Source: an uncultured Saprospiraceae bacterium
Lineage (GTDB): Bacteria; Bacteroidota; Bacteroidia; Chitinophagales; Saprospiraceae
Reading direction: 5' to 3'
DNA: 53,761 nt
Assembly: GCA_937941765.1 (NCBI GenBank)
Contig: CALDGQ010000054.1
Span: forward strand, 1-53,761
The translations under genes were made by a program, and so were the position numbers. The notes under the pieces were generated by a model, which was not told the origin of the DNA, did no database searches, and was given only the letters and a program-made list of their open reading frames with translations. Below are positions 1 through 8,287 of the stretch, in pieces (the first letter of the stretch is position 1; each line of letters begins with the position of its first letter).

Positions 1-50
1 AACGTATTCAAATTGTTGCAAATTCAGTTCAAATAAACATAAACTTGGAT

Positions 51-166
51 TTTGTAGCGGGAGGCCGATTTTATATGTTCGACGGAGGAGTTTATAAAAT
101 CTAGACTTTTTGTTTCTTTTTTGGCAATGAAAAAAGAAAAAGAACTAGACTCCTCGAAAAATCAAA
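51..166. repeat. Dispersed hairpin element, copy 1
   Basis: Shares its first ~65 bases with 6069-6185 (AGCGGGnGGCCGATTTTATA, then CGACGGAGGAGTTTATAAAA) and then diverges, but keeps a nested hairpin. The inner stem is TTTCTTTTTT / AAAAAAGAAA around GGCAATG; the outer arms GAGGAGT / ACTCCTC pair perfectly. No coding frame is conserved, so it looks like a structured intergenic repeat rather than a gene. The rest of bases 1-330 shows nothing else convincing. Confidence 0.6.
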
Positions 167-330
167 CTACGAAAAGTTGGGACATTGATGATTATTTAGT
201 TTAAATGAAAGTCGTATTTAGTGCGTCCAAAATGATTCTAAAATTCAGAAATTGTTACTTCTGAATATCCCTATTGTAACTATAATAATACGAGCAGCCA
301 CTTTTAACGCTATATTAAATCACCCTACAA

Positions 331-356
331 TGTGAAAAAATAATTATTTTTTCACA
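331..356 (-). terminator. Perfect 26-bp palindrome at the end of the DUF1801 gene
   Basis: TGTGAAAAAATAA is followed directly by its exact reverse complement. The palindrome is centred on the TAA stop codon of the minus-strand gene, so the last Val-Lys-Lys codons form one arm. An AU-rich hairpin there could act as a weak bidirectional terminator. There is no separate T-tract, so the role is inferred. Confidence 0.4.
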
Positions 357-799
357 TTCTTCTCATAAACAGCAATCCACTCATCCACCGTCATCTTAGT
401 CATCAACTCACCAATCAACTCCATAGGAATTTCATCAATCTTTTTGAAACGGACACAGCTCTTGCCCATGTCCAATTTACGATCCGAATGCTTTGGAAAT
501 TCAGTTGTAAACCATTTCATCAACTTAGGATCTGCATAGATGCCACTATGATAAACGGCAACAAAATTTTTCTGCGAAGCTAAATTGACGAAGGGTAGGG
601 GTAACTCCGGCTTGCAATGGTAACCATCCGGGTATATCTTGTGAGGAACGACATAACCGATCATTCCGTAGCTCATTGTTTCTTTAAAACCTTTTGGTAA
701 ATTCTTTTTAATAATATTCCGAAGCTTCTTGAATTGCTTTTGTCGTTCTTCCGGAACTGATTCGAGATATTCTTTGACTGTTTCTGCTTTGGATTGCAT
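344..799 (-). CDS. DUF1801 (YdhG-like) family protein
   Basis: A 151-residue cytosolic protein with the DUF1801/YdhG-type fold. It shows the family pattern of an N-terminal helix (VKEYLESVPEERQ), then a Met-Ser-Tyr-Gly-Met segment near residue 43 (family members usually have a similar 'xMxYGxPxY' stretch), a beta region with 'FVAVYHSGIY' and a C-terminal helix. Members are small and single-domain; some have been linked to intracellular iron handling, but most have no assigned function. Length matches the family. It ends in a palindrome that includes the stop codon. It is followed on the same strand, upstream, by an unrelated secreted protein gene. Function is not assigned beyond family. Confidence 0.8.
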   Translation of the reverse strand: MQSKAETVKEYLESVPEERQKQFKKLRNIIKKNLPKGFKETMSYGMIGYVVPHKIYPDGYHCKPELPLPFVNLASQKNFVAVYHSGIYADPKLMKWFTTEFPKHSDRKLDMGKSCVRFKKIDEIPMELIGELMTKMTVDEWIAVYEKNVKK

Positions 800-843
800 A
801 TCTAGTTATTATAAAATGAGTTAACAAGATAAAAATAAATGGA

Positions 844-1527
844 TTATTTTGCCCATTTATCCGAAGCAAAAAGATGATGATTGATCCCGACATTGACAAT
901 TCCTCTACTTCCAAGCCCGAGTTCTAAAATCAAAGCCCAATCTGTTCCATATCTCATACCAACTGCATTGACGTGCAGATGTAACAAGAAATCATTGCTT
1001 TTCTCAGAATAAAAATTTGTTACGATATCCTCTGACTCATCCTTGTTTTCATCGAGGAAGTAGTAATCAGTTGTTGTACTTCTTATACCGCCACCTAGCG
1101 ATAAACCAGAATACATTTTCAATTTATCATTATTGATCCAATTGTAATGATAACGACCTGCCAATGTCCAATCACTGAAATTAGAATCGCTCCAAGGAAG
1201 TTGAGTGCCGGCATTTTCAATTTTATAAGTTAACAATAGCCGTTGATGATTTATCAAACCACCAATTACATGATTGCCTTTACGGATATTATATCCAATG
1301 GTGAAGCTGCCACTATTCGCTAAAAAAATACCGCTAAAAGTGTTATTACCTAACAAATCATCAAGTTCAACAAAGTCTGAAAGAAATGAATTTTTTGTAT
1401 TCTCATCATTGTTGAATGGTAAAAAGTTAGTTCCATAAGTCAGATAAGCTTCTGTATTAGCATCTGGGTTTTGTCCGTAGACTGATAAATTTGAAAGTAA
1501 AAAAAGTACGAATAAAAGTTTTTTCAT
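844..1527 (-). CDS. Secreted/outer-membrane protein, uncharacterised
   Basis: Encodes 227 residues starting with a clear signal peptide (MKKLLFVLFLLSNLSVYGQ, cleavage probably after Gly18 or Gln19). The mature part alternates hydrophobic and polar residues and has repeated glycines and aromatic strand ends, for example 'WTLAGRYHYNW', 'LKMYSGLSLGGGIR' and 'ALILELGLGSRGIVNVGI'. This is typical of small outer-membrane beta-barrels of Bacteroidota. I recognise no specific family. It could be an outer-membrane porin-like barrel or a periplasmic protein. It is separated by 44 bases from the DUF1801 gene and may share a transcript with it. Confidence 0.65.
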   Translation of the reverse strand: MKKLLFVLFLLSNLSVYGQNPDANTEAYLTYGTNFLPFNNDENTKNSFLSDFVELDDLLGNNTFSGIFLANSGSFTIGYNIRKGNHVIGGLINHQRLLLTYKIENAGTQLPWSDSNFSDWTLAGRYHYNWINNDKLKMYSGLSLGGGIRSTTTDYYFLDENKDESEDIVTNFYSEKSNDFLLHLHVNAVGMRYGTDWALILELGLGSRGIVNVGINHHLFASDKWAK

Positions 1528-1626
1528 TTTGGTTTTTTAAAATATTATAAAAAGCAAACAGTTTGTTATAAAATGTTGTTGTTTGAGTTTTGCAAAATTT
1601 TGAGCATTAAATAATGAGATAGCAAT

Positions 1627-2244
1627 TTATTTCAAACTTCGAGTTCCCATAAAAACATTGACACCAGGTGGAATCGGATTGCCAGAAGATCTACGGAACG
1701 AAACAATTTGACCGCAGTGATAAATAGCATCGGTTATAGGTCCATTAATCAAATTCCAAATAGGATATTCCGAAGTTTTTTCACCTCTTTGAAAGATGAT
1801 TTTGACATTTTTAATATCAGCGTTGACGCCTTTTAGAAATTGAGCGGCACTATCAAAATTGTTTAATGCTTTTAATCTTCGTTCTTCAAAAGTCATCTCC
1901 ACTTCTTCTACTGGTCGGATATTTGTGTGGCCTAGTACCGCGTTTGCAATGACATTTGACAAATTAAAAAGGTGCTCCAAGGTCTCTTCAGTAGATCGAC
2001 CATCATTTCCAGGTAGGTAAGCCAAGTCTTCAGGTCGCAATCCTTCAGTCACCCAATAATATCTAAAACCCAATCCTTCGATCATTCTTGCCAACAATAA
2101 ATTTTCTGTGATGTCATCTGGATATTCACTAATTTTAGAACAAGGATGTGTACTTTTTGGGATCTCCATAGAAATAGGAATTTGAGCAAAACAATAATTT
2201 GAGAAAAGTGCAAAAATACACCAGAAAGAAATTCGAAGAAACAT
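1627..2244 (-). CDS. Secreted DinB-like four-helix protein
   Basis: A longer reading frame begins at 2391, but the ATG at 2244 opens an obvious signal peptide (MFLRISFWCIFALFSNYCFAQ), so that start is preferred and gives 205 residues. The mature protein has the DinB/DfsB layout: 'STEETLEHLFNLSNVIANAVLG' with one His in the helix, and a later 'ITDAIYHCGQIVSFRRSSGNPIPP', where the His and the Gly-Gln-Ile-Val pattern match the family's C-terminal helix. DinB-like proteins are metal-binding helical bundles that in some cases act as thiol-dependent transferases. An exported copy is a Bacteroidota habit. Substrate unknown. It is transcribed divergently from the RNase gene at 2336. Confidence 0.72.
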   Translation of the reverse strand: MFLRISFWCIFALFSNYCFAQIPISMEIPKSTHPCSKISEYPDDITENLLLARMIEGLGFRYYWVTEGLRPEDLAYLPGNDGRSTEETLEHLFNLSNVIANAVLGHTNIRPVEEVEMTFEERRLKALNNFDSAAQFLKGVNADIKNVKIIFQRGEKTSEYPIWNLINGPITDAIYHCGQIVSFRRSSGNPIPPGVNVFMGTRSLK

Positions 2245-2335
2245 ATCTTTTTTTGCTGCGAAGGTAATTAAAATGATGCTTTTATTATCTACCAAAATGA
2301 GTATTAGAAGACCTAAAAAAGAATTAAATTTGAGT

Positions 2336-2716
2336 ATGAATTTATCCAAACTATTACCACTACTTATTGTCGTAGCATTGCTAGGCATCACACTTTACCA
2401 AAGTTATGAATCTGGAGGTGATACGGCAGTTGGCCCATCTGGTGTTCCCGAATATGTTATGGATGTTTTGCATCAAGTAGAATCTACTGGCAAGGCGCCC
2501 AAAAATTATGTTGGTGGACGTACATTTCAAAATCGAGAAAAGCGATTGCCAAAAAAGGATAACAATGGGAAGAAACTGAAGTACAAAGAATGGGATGTGC
2601 ATAAAAAAGTAAAAGGAAAAAATCGAGGTGCAGAACGGTTAGTGACAGGATCAGATGGAAGTGCCTATTATACGAAAGATCATTATAAGACATTTAAGAA
2701 GATAGAGGGGCGGTAG
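2336..2716 (+). CDS. Secreted or membrane-anchored barnase/RNase Sa-type ribonuclease
   Basis: From the ATG at 2336 the product has 126 residues: an N-terminal hydrophobic segment (LLPLLIVVALLGITL, residues 6-20) that would export or anchor it, then a compact microbial RNase (N1/T1/barnase) domain. Residues matching the RNase Sa active site are Glu85 (in YKEWDV), Arg101 (in AERLVTG) and His116 (in YYTKDHYKTF); 'TFQNRE' and 'LP' also match. Such enzymes cut single-stranded RNA after guanine, giving 2',3'-cyclic phosphates. Upstream Met codons at 2273 and 2297 are possible but would put a basic extension before the hydrophobic segment. The barstar-type inhibitor follows at 2837 on the same strand, behind a large inverted repeat. 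Confidence 0.85.
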   Translation: MNLSKLLPLLIVVALLGITLYQSYESGGDTAVGPSGVPEYVMDVLHQVESTGKAPKNYVGGRTFQNREKRLPKKDNNGKKLKYKEWDVHKKVKGKNRGAERLVTGSDGSAYYTKDHYKTFKKIEGR

Positions 2717-2717
2717 G

Positions 2718-2820
2718 AAACGGTGAACGGTTGACGGTGAAAGGTAAACGGGAGCACACGCGTCCTTTGCGTATGCACACGTGCTCCCCGTTTACCGTCA
2801 ACCGTTCACCGTCAACCGTT
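2718..2820. repeat. Large inverted repeat between RNase and inhibitor genes
   Basis: The left arm (about 2718-2756) and right arm (about 2781-2820) are near-complementary over roughly 38 bases. Each arm is built from variants of ACGGTGAACGG / ACGGTTGACGG and ends in AAACGGGAGCAC or GTGCTCCCCGTTT. The spacer CACGCGTCCTTTGCGTATGCA is GC-richer than its surroundings. It would form a very stable stem in the RNA between the two genes. This internally repetitive 'ACGGTnnACGG' pattern looks like a dispersed palindromic repeat unit that has inserted between the two genes. Confidence 0.75.
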
Positions 2821-2836
2821 TTAAAAATAAATAAAC

Positions 2837-3181
2837 ATGACAATAATAAATAAAGCAGATCGACTCATTTCCAACGCTGAATTACACGTTGCGAAGCTCG
2901 ATGGTAACAAGACAAAGACGCTCAATAAACTCTATAAAAAATTGGGAAGTCGTTTAGAATTTCCAGACTATTTTGGTAACAACTTAGATGCATTGGCAGA
3001 TATGTTGACCGATTTAAGTTGGTTGGAAGCTCCAAACGTTATCCTTTATATCAAAAATATGGATGGTTTTTTATCTGCAGAAAATGAAGAAGACAGAGAT
3101 GTTGTTTTCGAAATTTTTGATGAAGCGGTAAGTGGTCAGATTGAGGAAGAAAGAAGTTTTGAGGTGATAAAAGTAGTTTAG
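2837..3181 (+). CDS. Barstar-family ribonuclease inhibitor
   Basis: A 114-residue cytosolic protein. The barstar signature is 'FPDYFGNNLDALADMLTDLSW' in form; the key residues are Tyr45, Asn49, Asp51 and Asp55, equivalent to the barnase-contacting Tyr29, Asp35 and Asp39 region of Bacillus barstar. The rest fits the family: an N-terminal strand/helix and a C-terminal strand (FEVIKVV). Barstars plug the active site of barnase-type RNases and protect the producing cell. Its position 120 bases after the RNase gene on the same strand supports a cognate pair. Confidence 0.9.
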   Translation: MTIINKADRLISNAELHVAKLDGNKTKTLNKLYKKLGSRLEFPDYFGNNLDALADMLTDLSWLEAPNVILYIKNMDGFLSAENEEDRDVVFEIFDEAVSGQIEEERSFEVIKVV

Positions 3182-3413
3182 CTCAATGATTAATAATCGA
3201 TAATGATCTTTGGTAGACCAAGATAGTCCTTATTTTATGAAATACATGAAGTATTAGAGCATCTGAGGGATAGTAATGTATAACAATATAATTGCTAATT
3301 ATGAACCATCATTACTCCGCAAACTAGCATAAAATCTTCCATTAATTATAAAAACACTATATAATGTATTATTTTGTACCTATTCAATAACTTTTATAAA
3401 AAATTTAAAATTT

Positions 3414-5327
3414 ATGAAAAACAACTTCCTCCTCTTTATCCTCTCTCTAGCTTTTACCTCATCTTCATTTGCACAAATTCCTGACTTCACATTGACTGAT
3501 ATCAATGGTCAGGAACATTCGCTTTATGAAGATTACTTGGATAACGGAATGGCGGTCGTAATCAATATTTCTGCAACTTGGTCACCACCTGATTGGAACT
3601 GGCATAGTTCAGGCGTATTAGAAACTTTTTACCAAAACTATGGTGGCAACGGCATTCAAGTTTTACATATTGAAGGTGATGCTGTGACTACTATTGATGA
3701 CCTCAACGGGATTGGAAATCAGACAACAGGAAATTGGGTCGAAGGAACCAGTTATCCGATTTTTAATCCTGAAACAAATGATCTTGTTACCTCGTGGGGA
3801 TTGCAATGGTATCCGACCATGATGATTATTTGTCCAGATGGCAATGCGTATTCAGATGGATTGACAGCACCATATATCACTTCTGATGGTGGTGTGTTTT
3901 ATGGAGAATTTCCAAATGCAGAAGCTTTGTTGGATAAAATAACTTCTCTATGTGGTCCAATCGATTTGAATCTTAACGAAGTAATTGCACAAGTTTATGT
4001 AGATGATAACAACAATTGCACTTATGATGCTGGTGAAGAATTTGCGCCAGGATTTATGGGGAATGTTGCAGGAAACGGTTTGAGTCTAAACAGAATTTCG
4101 ACAATGACTGGTCAAATGCGTTGGTTTGTTGATGCTGGGACTTATGATCTTACAATGCAGTCCACAAGTCCGTATTGGAGTTTTTGTAATGACAGTGAAG
4201 TATTGGATTTTTCTGGTACGGAAGATTCACTCCATTTTTACTTTGGTGTACAAGCCAATCAAGACTGTTATTTTCCGACCATTGATATTTCCGCACCATT
4301 TTTAGTTCGATGTTTTGAAAACAGCTTGTATGTAACTTACTGTAATGAAGGAACAACTACTACGCCTGATGCGTCTGTAGAAGTCGTGTTAGACAGTATG
4401 TTTATCTATTTGGGTGCTTCGCAAACACCGATTTCGATCAATGGAAATGTACTGACATTTGATGTTGGCAACTTAGATCCATTTGAGTGTGGAACTTTAA
4501 TAATTGATGTCGAAGTCAGTTGTGACTCAGAGCTAGGAGATGAACACTGTTATACTGCCGAAATATTTCCAGTAACCAATTGCGACATCACCTCACCGTG
4601 GTCACTCGCTGAAGAATGCCAAGAAAATGTCGGGTCTTATGATCCAAATGACAAACGAGCATGGCCTGCAGGTGTGGGATCGACCAATGATATTTTGCCA
4701 AATGAAGATTTGAGATATCAAGTTCGTTTCCAAAACACGGGTACTTTTACTGCTTTCAATGTAGTGGTATTAGACACCTTGAGTGCCAATGTTGATTTAA
4801 ATTCACTTCGATTGGGAACCAGTAGTCACGATTATACATTTGAAATTCTTGATGAAAGAATCTTGAAATGGAATTTTGAAAACATCATGCTTCCGGATTC
4901 TAATAGCAATGAACCGGCTTCACATGGTTTCTTTAATTATCAGATCAAACAGCAACCGGATTTGTTAAATGGGATGACAATTGAAAATAGTGCAGCTATT
5001 TATTTTGATTTTAATGATCCAATCATCACCAATACTTATGTACATACCATCAATGATATGGTGTTGAATACTCGGAATACACCAGACCAATTGAATGTCA
5101 ATATATTCCCGAATCCAAATCAAAGTGTATTCAATGTTGTAATTGATGAAGCTGATTATGTAAAAGGGTATTACCAACTGATAGATATTCATGGGAAATC
5201 AATTATTTCTCATAATATTCCAAACAGTCAGTTCCAAATTGAACATGAATTACCAAAAGGATTGTACATTTTGAAATTGGTCAATAATGATGGAAAAGTA
5301 GCAGAACGAAAAATTGTTGTGCAATAA
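3414..5327 (+). CDS. T9SS-secreted protein with degenerate thioredoxin-fold domain
   Basis: 637 residues. A signal peptide (MKNNFLLFILSLAFTSSSFA) precedes a redoxin/TlpA-like domain at about 22-185: 'IPDFTLTDINGQEHSLYEDYL', 'AVVINISATWSPPDW' and 'WYPTMMIICPDGN'. The CxxC site that normally follows ATW is replaced by Ser-Pro-Pro-Asp, so thiol redox activity is unlikely. The middle holds Cys-rich beta-sandwich repeats, including the conserved 'SYDPNDKRAWPAG' and 'LRYQVRFQNTGTFTAFNVVVLDTL' type region found in many Bacteroidota adhesin-like proteins. The last ~75 residues (NVNIFPNPNQSVFNVV through LYILKLVNNDGK) form a T9SS sorting domain. It is probably cell-surface or extracellular. A strong terminator follows. 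Confidence 0.85.
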   Translation: MKNNFLLFILSLAFTSSSFAQIPDFTLTDINGQEHSLYEDYLDNGMAVVINISATWSPPDWNWHSSGVLETFYQNYGGNGIQVLHIEGDAVTTIDDLNGIGNQTTGNWVEGTSYPIFNPETNDLVTSWGLQWYPTMMIICPDGNAYSDGLTAPYITSDGGVFYGEFPNAEALLDKITSLCGPIDLNLNEVIAQVYVDDNNNCTYDAGEEFAPGFMGNVAGNGLSLNRISTMTGQMRWFVDAGTYDLTMQSTSPYWSFCNDSEVLDFSGTEDSLHFYFGVQANQDCYFPTIDISAPFLVRCFENSLYVTYCNEGTTTTPDASVEVVLDSMFIYLGASQTPISINGNVLTFDVGNLDPFECGTLIIDVEVSCDSELGDEHCYTAEIFPVTNCDITSPWSLAEECQENVGSYDPNDKRAWPAGVGSTNDILPNEDLRYQVRFQNTGTFTAFNVVVLDTLSANVDLNSLRLGTSSHDYTFEILDERILKWNFENIMLPDSNSNEPASHGFFNYQIKQQPDLLNGMTIENSAAIYFDFNDPIITNTYVHTINDMVLNTRNTPDQLNVNIFPNPNQSVFNVVIDEADYVKGYYQLIDIHGKSIISHNIPNSQFQIEHELPKGLYILKLVNNDGKVAERKIVVQ

Positions 5328-5354
5328 ATTGATCGACTTTTATATTTATTAATT

Positions 5355-5402
5355 AACTAAATCAGTGTTTACCCTGTTGTAAATGCTGATTTAGTTTTTT
5401 AT
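5355..5402 (+). terminator. Rho-independent terminator
   Basis: A 17-bp stem (AACTAAATCAGTGTTTA with TAAATGCTGATTTAGTT, two G-T pairs, loop of about 8) is followed by a run of Ts. It lies 27 bases after the T9SS thioredoxin-fold gene. Confidence 0.9.
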
Positions 5403-5428
5403 AGAAATGAATTCAACCAAATGCAAAA

Positions 5429-5899
5429 ATGAATTTTAAAATGAAGTATTTCCTCTCAATATTACTTCTGCTTGGTTTTACAACTTTACAAGCTTGTTCT
5501 TGCATACAACCACCAAGTGTTCAAGAATCATTCGACAATACACCACTTTTGATTCACGGAGAAGTAGTCAATCTTGAATATGTCTCGGAAGGAGCAATGA
5601 ATGCAGCGGGTAATGGAAACAAGGAAATTTCCAAAATGAATGCATTACTCTCAACAAAACTATACACAAAAGTTGACATAAAAATCGAATATCAATATAA
5701 AGGAAATGTGCTAGAGGATATTGTAACAATATATACCTCAAGAATTGGTTCGGCATGTGGCTATACCTTTTTTGAAGTTGGAAAATCGTTTATAATTTAT
5801 GCTTCGGTTAGAGCAGGTGTTTATTATACGCACCGATGTACACGAACCAGTCCGGCAAAGAAATACATGTTGGAGGAATTGGATGCTATTTGTGAGTGA
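5429..5899 (+). CDS. TIMP-like (NTR/OB-fold) lipoprotein
   Basis: Up to 156 residues; the ATG at 5441 (MKYFLSILLLLGF) is an equally good start. A hydrophobic signal segment ends at the lipobox-like Leu-Gln-Ala-Cys23, so it is probably a lipoprotein. The mature N-terminus reads Cys-Ser-Cys, then 'LLIHGEVVNLEY' and later 'GKSFIIYASVR' with further cysteines (CGY, HRC). This matches the netrin-like/TIMP pattern, in which an N-terminal C-x-C begins an OB-fold and 'G+V' opens the first strand. In animals TIMPs use this N-terminal cysteine to chelate metalloprotease zinc. If Cys23 is lipidated that mechanism would not apply. Bacterial members have no settled function. It follows the terminator at 5355-5402 and is probably transcribed alone. 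Confidence 0.6.
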   Translation: MNFKMKYFLSILLLLGFTTLQACSCIQPPSVQESFDNTPLLIHGEVVNLEYVSEGAMNAAGNGNKEISKMNALLSTKLYTKVDIKIEYQYKGNVLEDIVTIYTSRIGSACGYTFFEVGKSFIIYASVRAGVYYTHRCTRTSPAKKYMLEELDAICE

Positions 5900-6068
5900 A
5901 AAGAGAAATGAAAAATGAGTTAGAAATTTCCTATATAGCTTGGGTTTAATTGTACTTTATAAAAAGAATAAATCGAGTTGAAAACGAAATGGGCTTATTT
6001 TTTAACTACTGATTAACTAAACGTAGTTATATTGTTTTATTTAATCCTAAATCAAAAATATAGAAGGA

Positions 6069-6185
6069 TTTTGAAGCGGGTGGCCGATTTTATATGCTCG
6101 ACGGAGGAGTTTATAAAATCTAGATTTTTGATTACTTTTCATCAATGGAAAAGTAATAAGAACTCAGATTCTTCGAATAATTTCT
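6069..6185. repeat. Dispersed hairpin element, copy 2
   Basis: The same 5' block as 51-166 (AAGCGGGTGGCCGATTTTAT then CGACGGAGGAGTTTATAAAA) followed by a diverged hairpin: inner stem ATTACTTTTC / GAAAAGTAAT around ATCAATG, outer pairing GAGGA...ATCT with AGATTCTTC. The inner stem sequence differs from copy 1 at several positions, but both sides changed together, which indicates selection on structure. An open frame through it is not conserved between copies and is not reported as a gene. Confidence 0.65.
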
Positions 6186-6276
6186 TGAAAAGGAATGAGT
6201 TGGAATTTTACCGCTGATTGACACAAAATTACTTTAGCCACAATATTTACAACAAACCTTTTACTAAAATAATACA

Positions 6277-6564
6277 ATGGGGTTGCCAAAGAAAGGAAGT
6301 CGTAAAATAATAGTAGGTGAGATTACTTATCACTACCTCATTTCTGGAAATGACGGAACAATCGACTTAATTATAGAACGATTTGATCATAATTCTCAAC
6401 GGTTAATTACAACATTTAGTTATTTCAATCGAGAAGGAGCGATTCAAATAACACCTAAAATTGTTAAACAAACCATTCATTATGGCATTAAAAATGGTTG
6501 GACTCCAAATCAAAAAGGAAAAGAAATCAGATTGAATGGTATTGAGGATAAATTAGAATGGTGA
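6277..6564 (+). CDS. Small conserved Bacteroidota protein, function unknown
   Basis: 95 residues, soluble, starting MGLPKKGSRKIIVGEITYHYLI. This 'GLPKKGSRKI' opening with a following Tyr/Trp-rich strand is a pattern I associate with small hypothetical proteins scattered in Bacteroidota. The protein appears to be an all-beta fold (ITYHYLISG, TIDLIIERF, RLITTFSYF) with a C-terminal helix and 'NGWTPNQKGKEIRLNGIEDKL', where 'GW+P...G' is also typical of that group. No catalytic motif is visible. It is 28 bases upstream of the DUF4240 gene, probably in one transcript. Confidence 0.7.
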   Translation: MGLPKKGSRKIIVGEITYHYLISGNDGTIDLIIERFDHNSQRLITTFSYFNREGAIQITPKIVKQTIHYGIKNGWTPNQKGKEIRLNGIEDKLEW

Positions 6565-6592
6565 AAATTAAACTAAATTTAAATTTTAAAAA

Positions 6593-7093
6593 ATGAATAA
6601 AGATACCTTCTGGAAAATAATGTCAGATACCCAAAAAGAAAGTGGAGGCGATCCTTCTACTCAACAGGAATTAATCGAAAAAGTATTAAATACCGCTTCA
6701 CCTGAAGAGATTGTCGAATTTGATTCCATTTTCCGAACACTCCATTCAAATGCTTACGATTGGAAATTATGGGGAGCTGCGTATGTTGTCAATGAAGGAT
6801 GTTCTGATGATTGCTTTTCGGATTTTAGAGGCTGGTTGATAGGGCAAGGAGAAGAAATATATAACAAAGCTATTGCAGATCCAGATAGTCTTGCTGAACT
6901 CAATGAACTTGAAGAAGATATGGAAATGGAAGGTTGTAGTTATATGGCATTTACCGTTTATGAGGAGAAGACTGGTAAAGAAATGCCAGTCGATTCAACA
7001 TCAAGCCATCCAGCTGAGCCCAAAGGAAAGGAATGGGAAGAAGAAGAACTGGGTGAATTACTACCAAAATTAAGCAAGAAATTTGGTTATTAA
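6593..7093 (+). CDS. DUF4240 domain protein
   Basis: 166 residues, acidic and cytosolic. The N-terminal 'MNKDTFWKIM' followed by a helical stretch, then 'DWKLWGAAYVVNEGCSDDCFSDFRGWLIGQGEEIYNKAIADPDSLAEL' in form, is the DUF4240 signature: key parts are LWGAAYV, GCSDD-F-DFRGWLI-QG and the following ADPDSL. The C-terminus is a charged extension with Glu runs (EEDMEMEGC, KEWEEEEL). DUF4240 proteins are often encoded beside immunity-like or other orphan proteins, and their function is unknown. Its neighbours are also orphans. Confidence 0.8.
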   Translation: MNKDTFWKIMSDTQKESGGDPSTQQELIEKVLNTASPEEIVEFDSIFRTLHSNAYDWKLWGAAYVVNEGCSDDCFSDFRGWLIGQGEEIYNKAIADPDSLAELNELEEDMEMEGCSYMAFTVYEEKTGKEMPVDSTSSHPAEPKGKEWEEEELGELLPKLSKKFGY

Positions 7094-7234
7094 AACATAT
7101 TAGATTTGTCGTAAACAAAGTGTTGATTTATTTTTTAATAATTGAAAAGAAGTTGGTATATTATACGTTCTTAGAAAATGGATAAAAAACTTAATGTAAT
7201 TTATCCTCAACGTATTCAAAAAAAAATCATACAA

Positions 7235-8260
7235 ATGGGATTATTTGACAAACTTTTTGGAAGAAAAAATTCTAGTTCAAAAGAAGGTGGAAACAAGACA
7301 GTATCCGGCAAAACTAATCCAGAGAAAAATCCTTCAAAAAAACAAAACAACTTTATTACCAATAGTGCGGAATTCGGTCTTGGTGAAATTGCACTAGGCA
7401 TTTCGGGAAAAATAAGAGTAGATGGGATTCTGGCATTTGCAGCAATGGAAAAAATTGCAAAAGAGCAAAACAAACCTTTCGATTTTAAAGTGATGTACAC
7501 GACTTTATTGGAAGAAGGCGCATTGACGATTCCTGTGGTTTGTTCGATTGGAGAGACTAAGTATTCACTTTATTTTATTTATAAAGAAGAAGAATTGCTC
7601 AAGTACAAAGATTTGGTGATGCATGTGGGTCGGACGGATTATCCCAATTTGATTTACTTTAGTTCGATCCCAATCTATGATGGCTATATCCCCAAACCAA
7701 TTATTGAACCGTTTCAATTGGCGGATTTGAGATTTGAACAAAATGCAAAAATTGCTGGTCCATTCGCAATGTGGTGGAGCACGGAATCGGATCCAACATT
7801 TCACAATTCAAAAACATATGAGCATTTAAATAAAATGTATCAAATATTGAAAGGGTACGAAACTTACATTGCAGGTTATGTATTACGACAAACCAGAATT
7901 ATCCAAGAAGTGAAATTGCAAAGAATGAAGCTTCCAGAAAATCCGGTTACCTATGTTATCAATGCACCTGAAGGAAAACAAGTCTTGTTAATCTTATCTC
8001 AAGAAAAAGGAATCAGGTTCTTATTTCCAGTAAATAATACCACGCAAGAATATCGGGAAAGGTTTTTAAGAGGAGCTATGGTTGATATGGCTGCAACGGC
8101 AATTCCTTTAAGACAACAAAATGCGCCCATAGATGAAGCAACAGATCCAAATGGTTTTGATTGGTTCAATTTTATGACAAGAGTTATCAAGGAAAAGGAA
8201 GAAGCAGGGGAGAGAATTGAACAAATTGGAGGTATGAATTTGAATAGTCAAATGAATTGA
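7235..8260 (+). CDS. Uncharacterised cytosolic protein (MGLFDKLFG-type N-terminus)
   Basis: The ATG at 7235 starts 'MGLFDKLFGRKNSSS', a common opening for small soluble Bacteroidota proteins in which a short amphipathic helix precedes a Ser/Lys-rich linker. A frame from 7178 would add 19 residues of unlikely sequence, so 7235 is preferred (341 residues). After the linker (to about residue 45) comes a mixed alpha/beta domain: 'LGEIALGISGKIRVDGILAFAAMEKI', 'GALTIPVVCSIGETKYSLYFIYKEEEL', and a C-terminal helical part with 'AMVDMAATAIPLRQQNAPIDEA'. I recognise no family. It lies in a run of same-strand orphan genes. Confidence 0.6.
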   Translation: MGLFDKLFGRKNSSSKEGGNKTVSGKTNPEKNPSKKQNNFITNSAEFGLGEIALGISGKIRVDGILAFAAMEKIAKEQNKPFDFKVMYTTLLEEGALTIPVVCSIGETKYSLYFIYKEEELLKYKDLVMHVGRTDYPNLIYFSSIPIYDGYIPKPIIEPFQLADLRFEQNAKIAGPFAMWWSTESDPTFHNSKTYEHLNKMYQILKGYETYIAGYVLRQTRIIQEVKLQRMKLPENPVTYVINAPEGKQVLLILSQEKGIRFLFPVNNTTQEYRERFLRGAMVDMAATAIPLRQQNAPIDEATDPNGFDWFNFMTRVIKEKEEAGERIEQIGGMNLNSQMN

Positions 8261-8287
8261 AATAATCTATTTTATAATTGAACTCAA

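Noticed and set aside
6032..6217. 61-codon plus-strand frame across the dispersed element copy 2
   Set aside because: The frame is not kept in copy 1 or 3; variation follows hairpin pairing, not codons.
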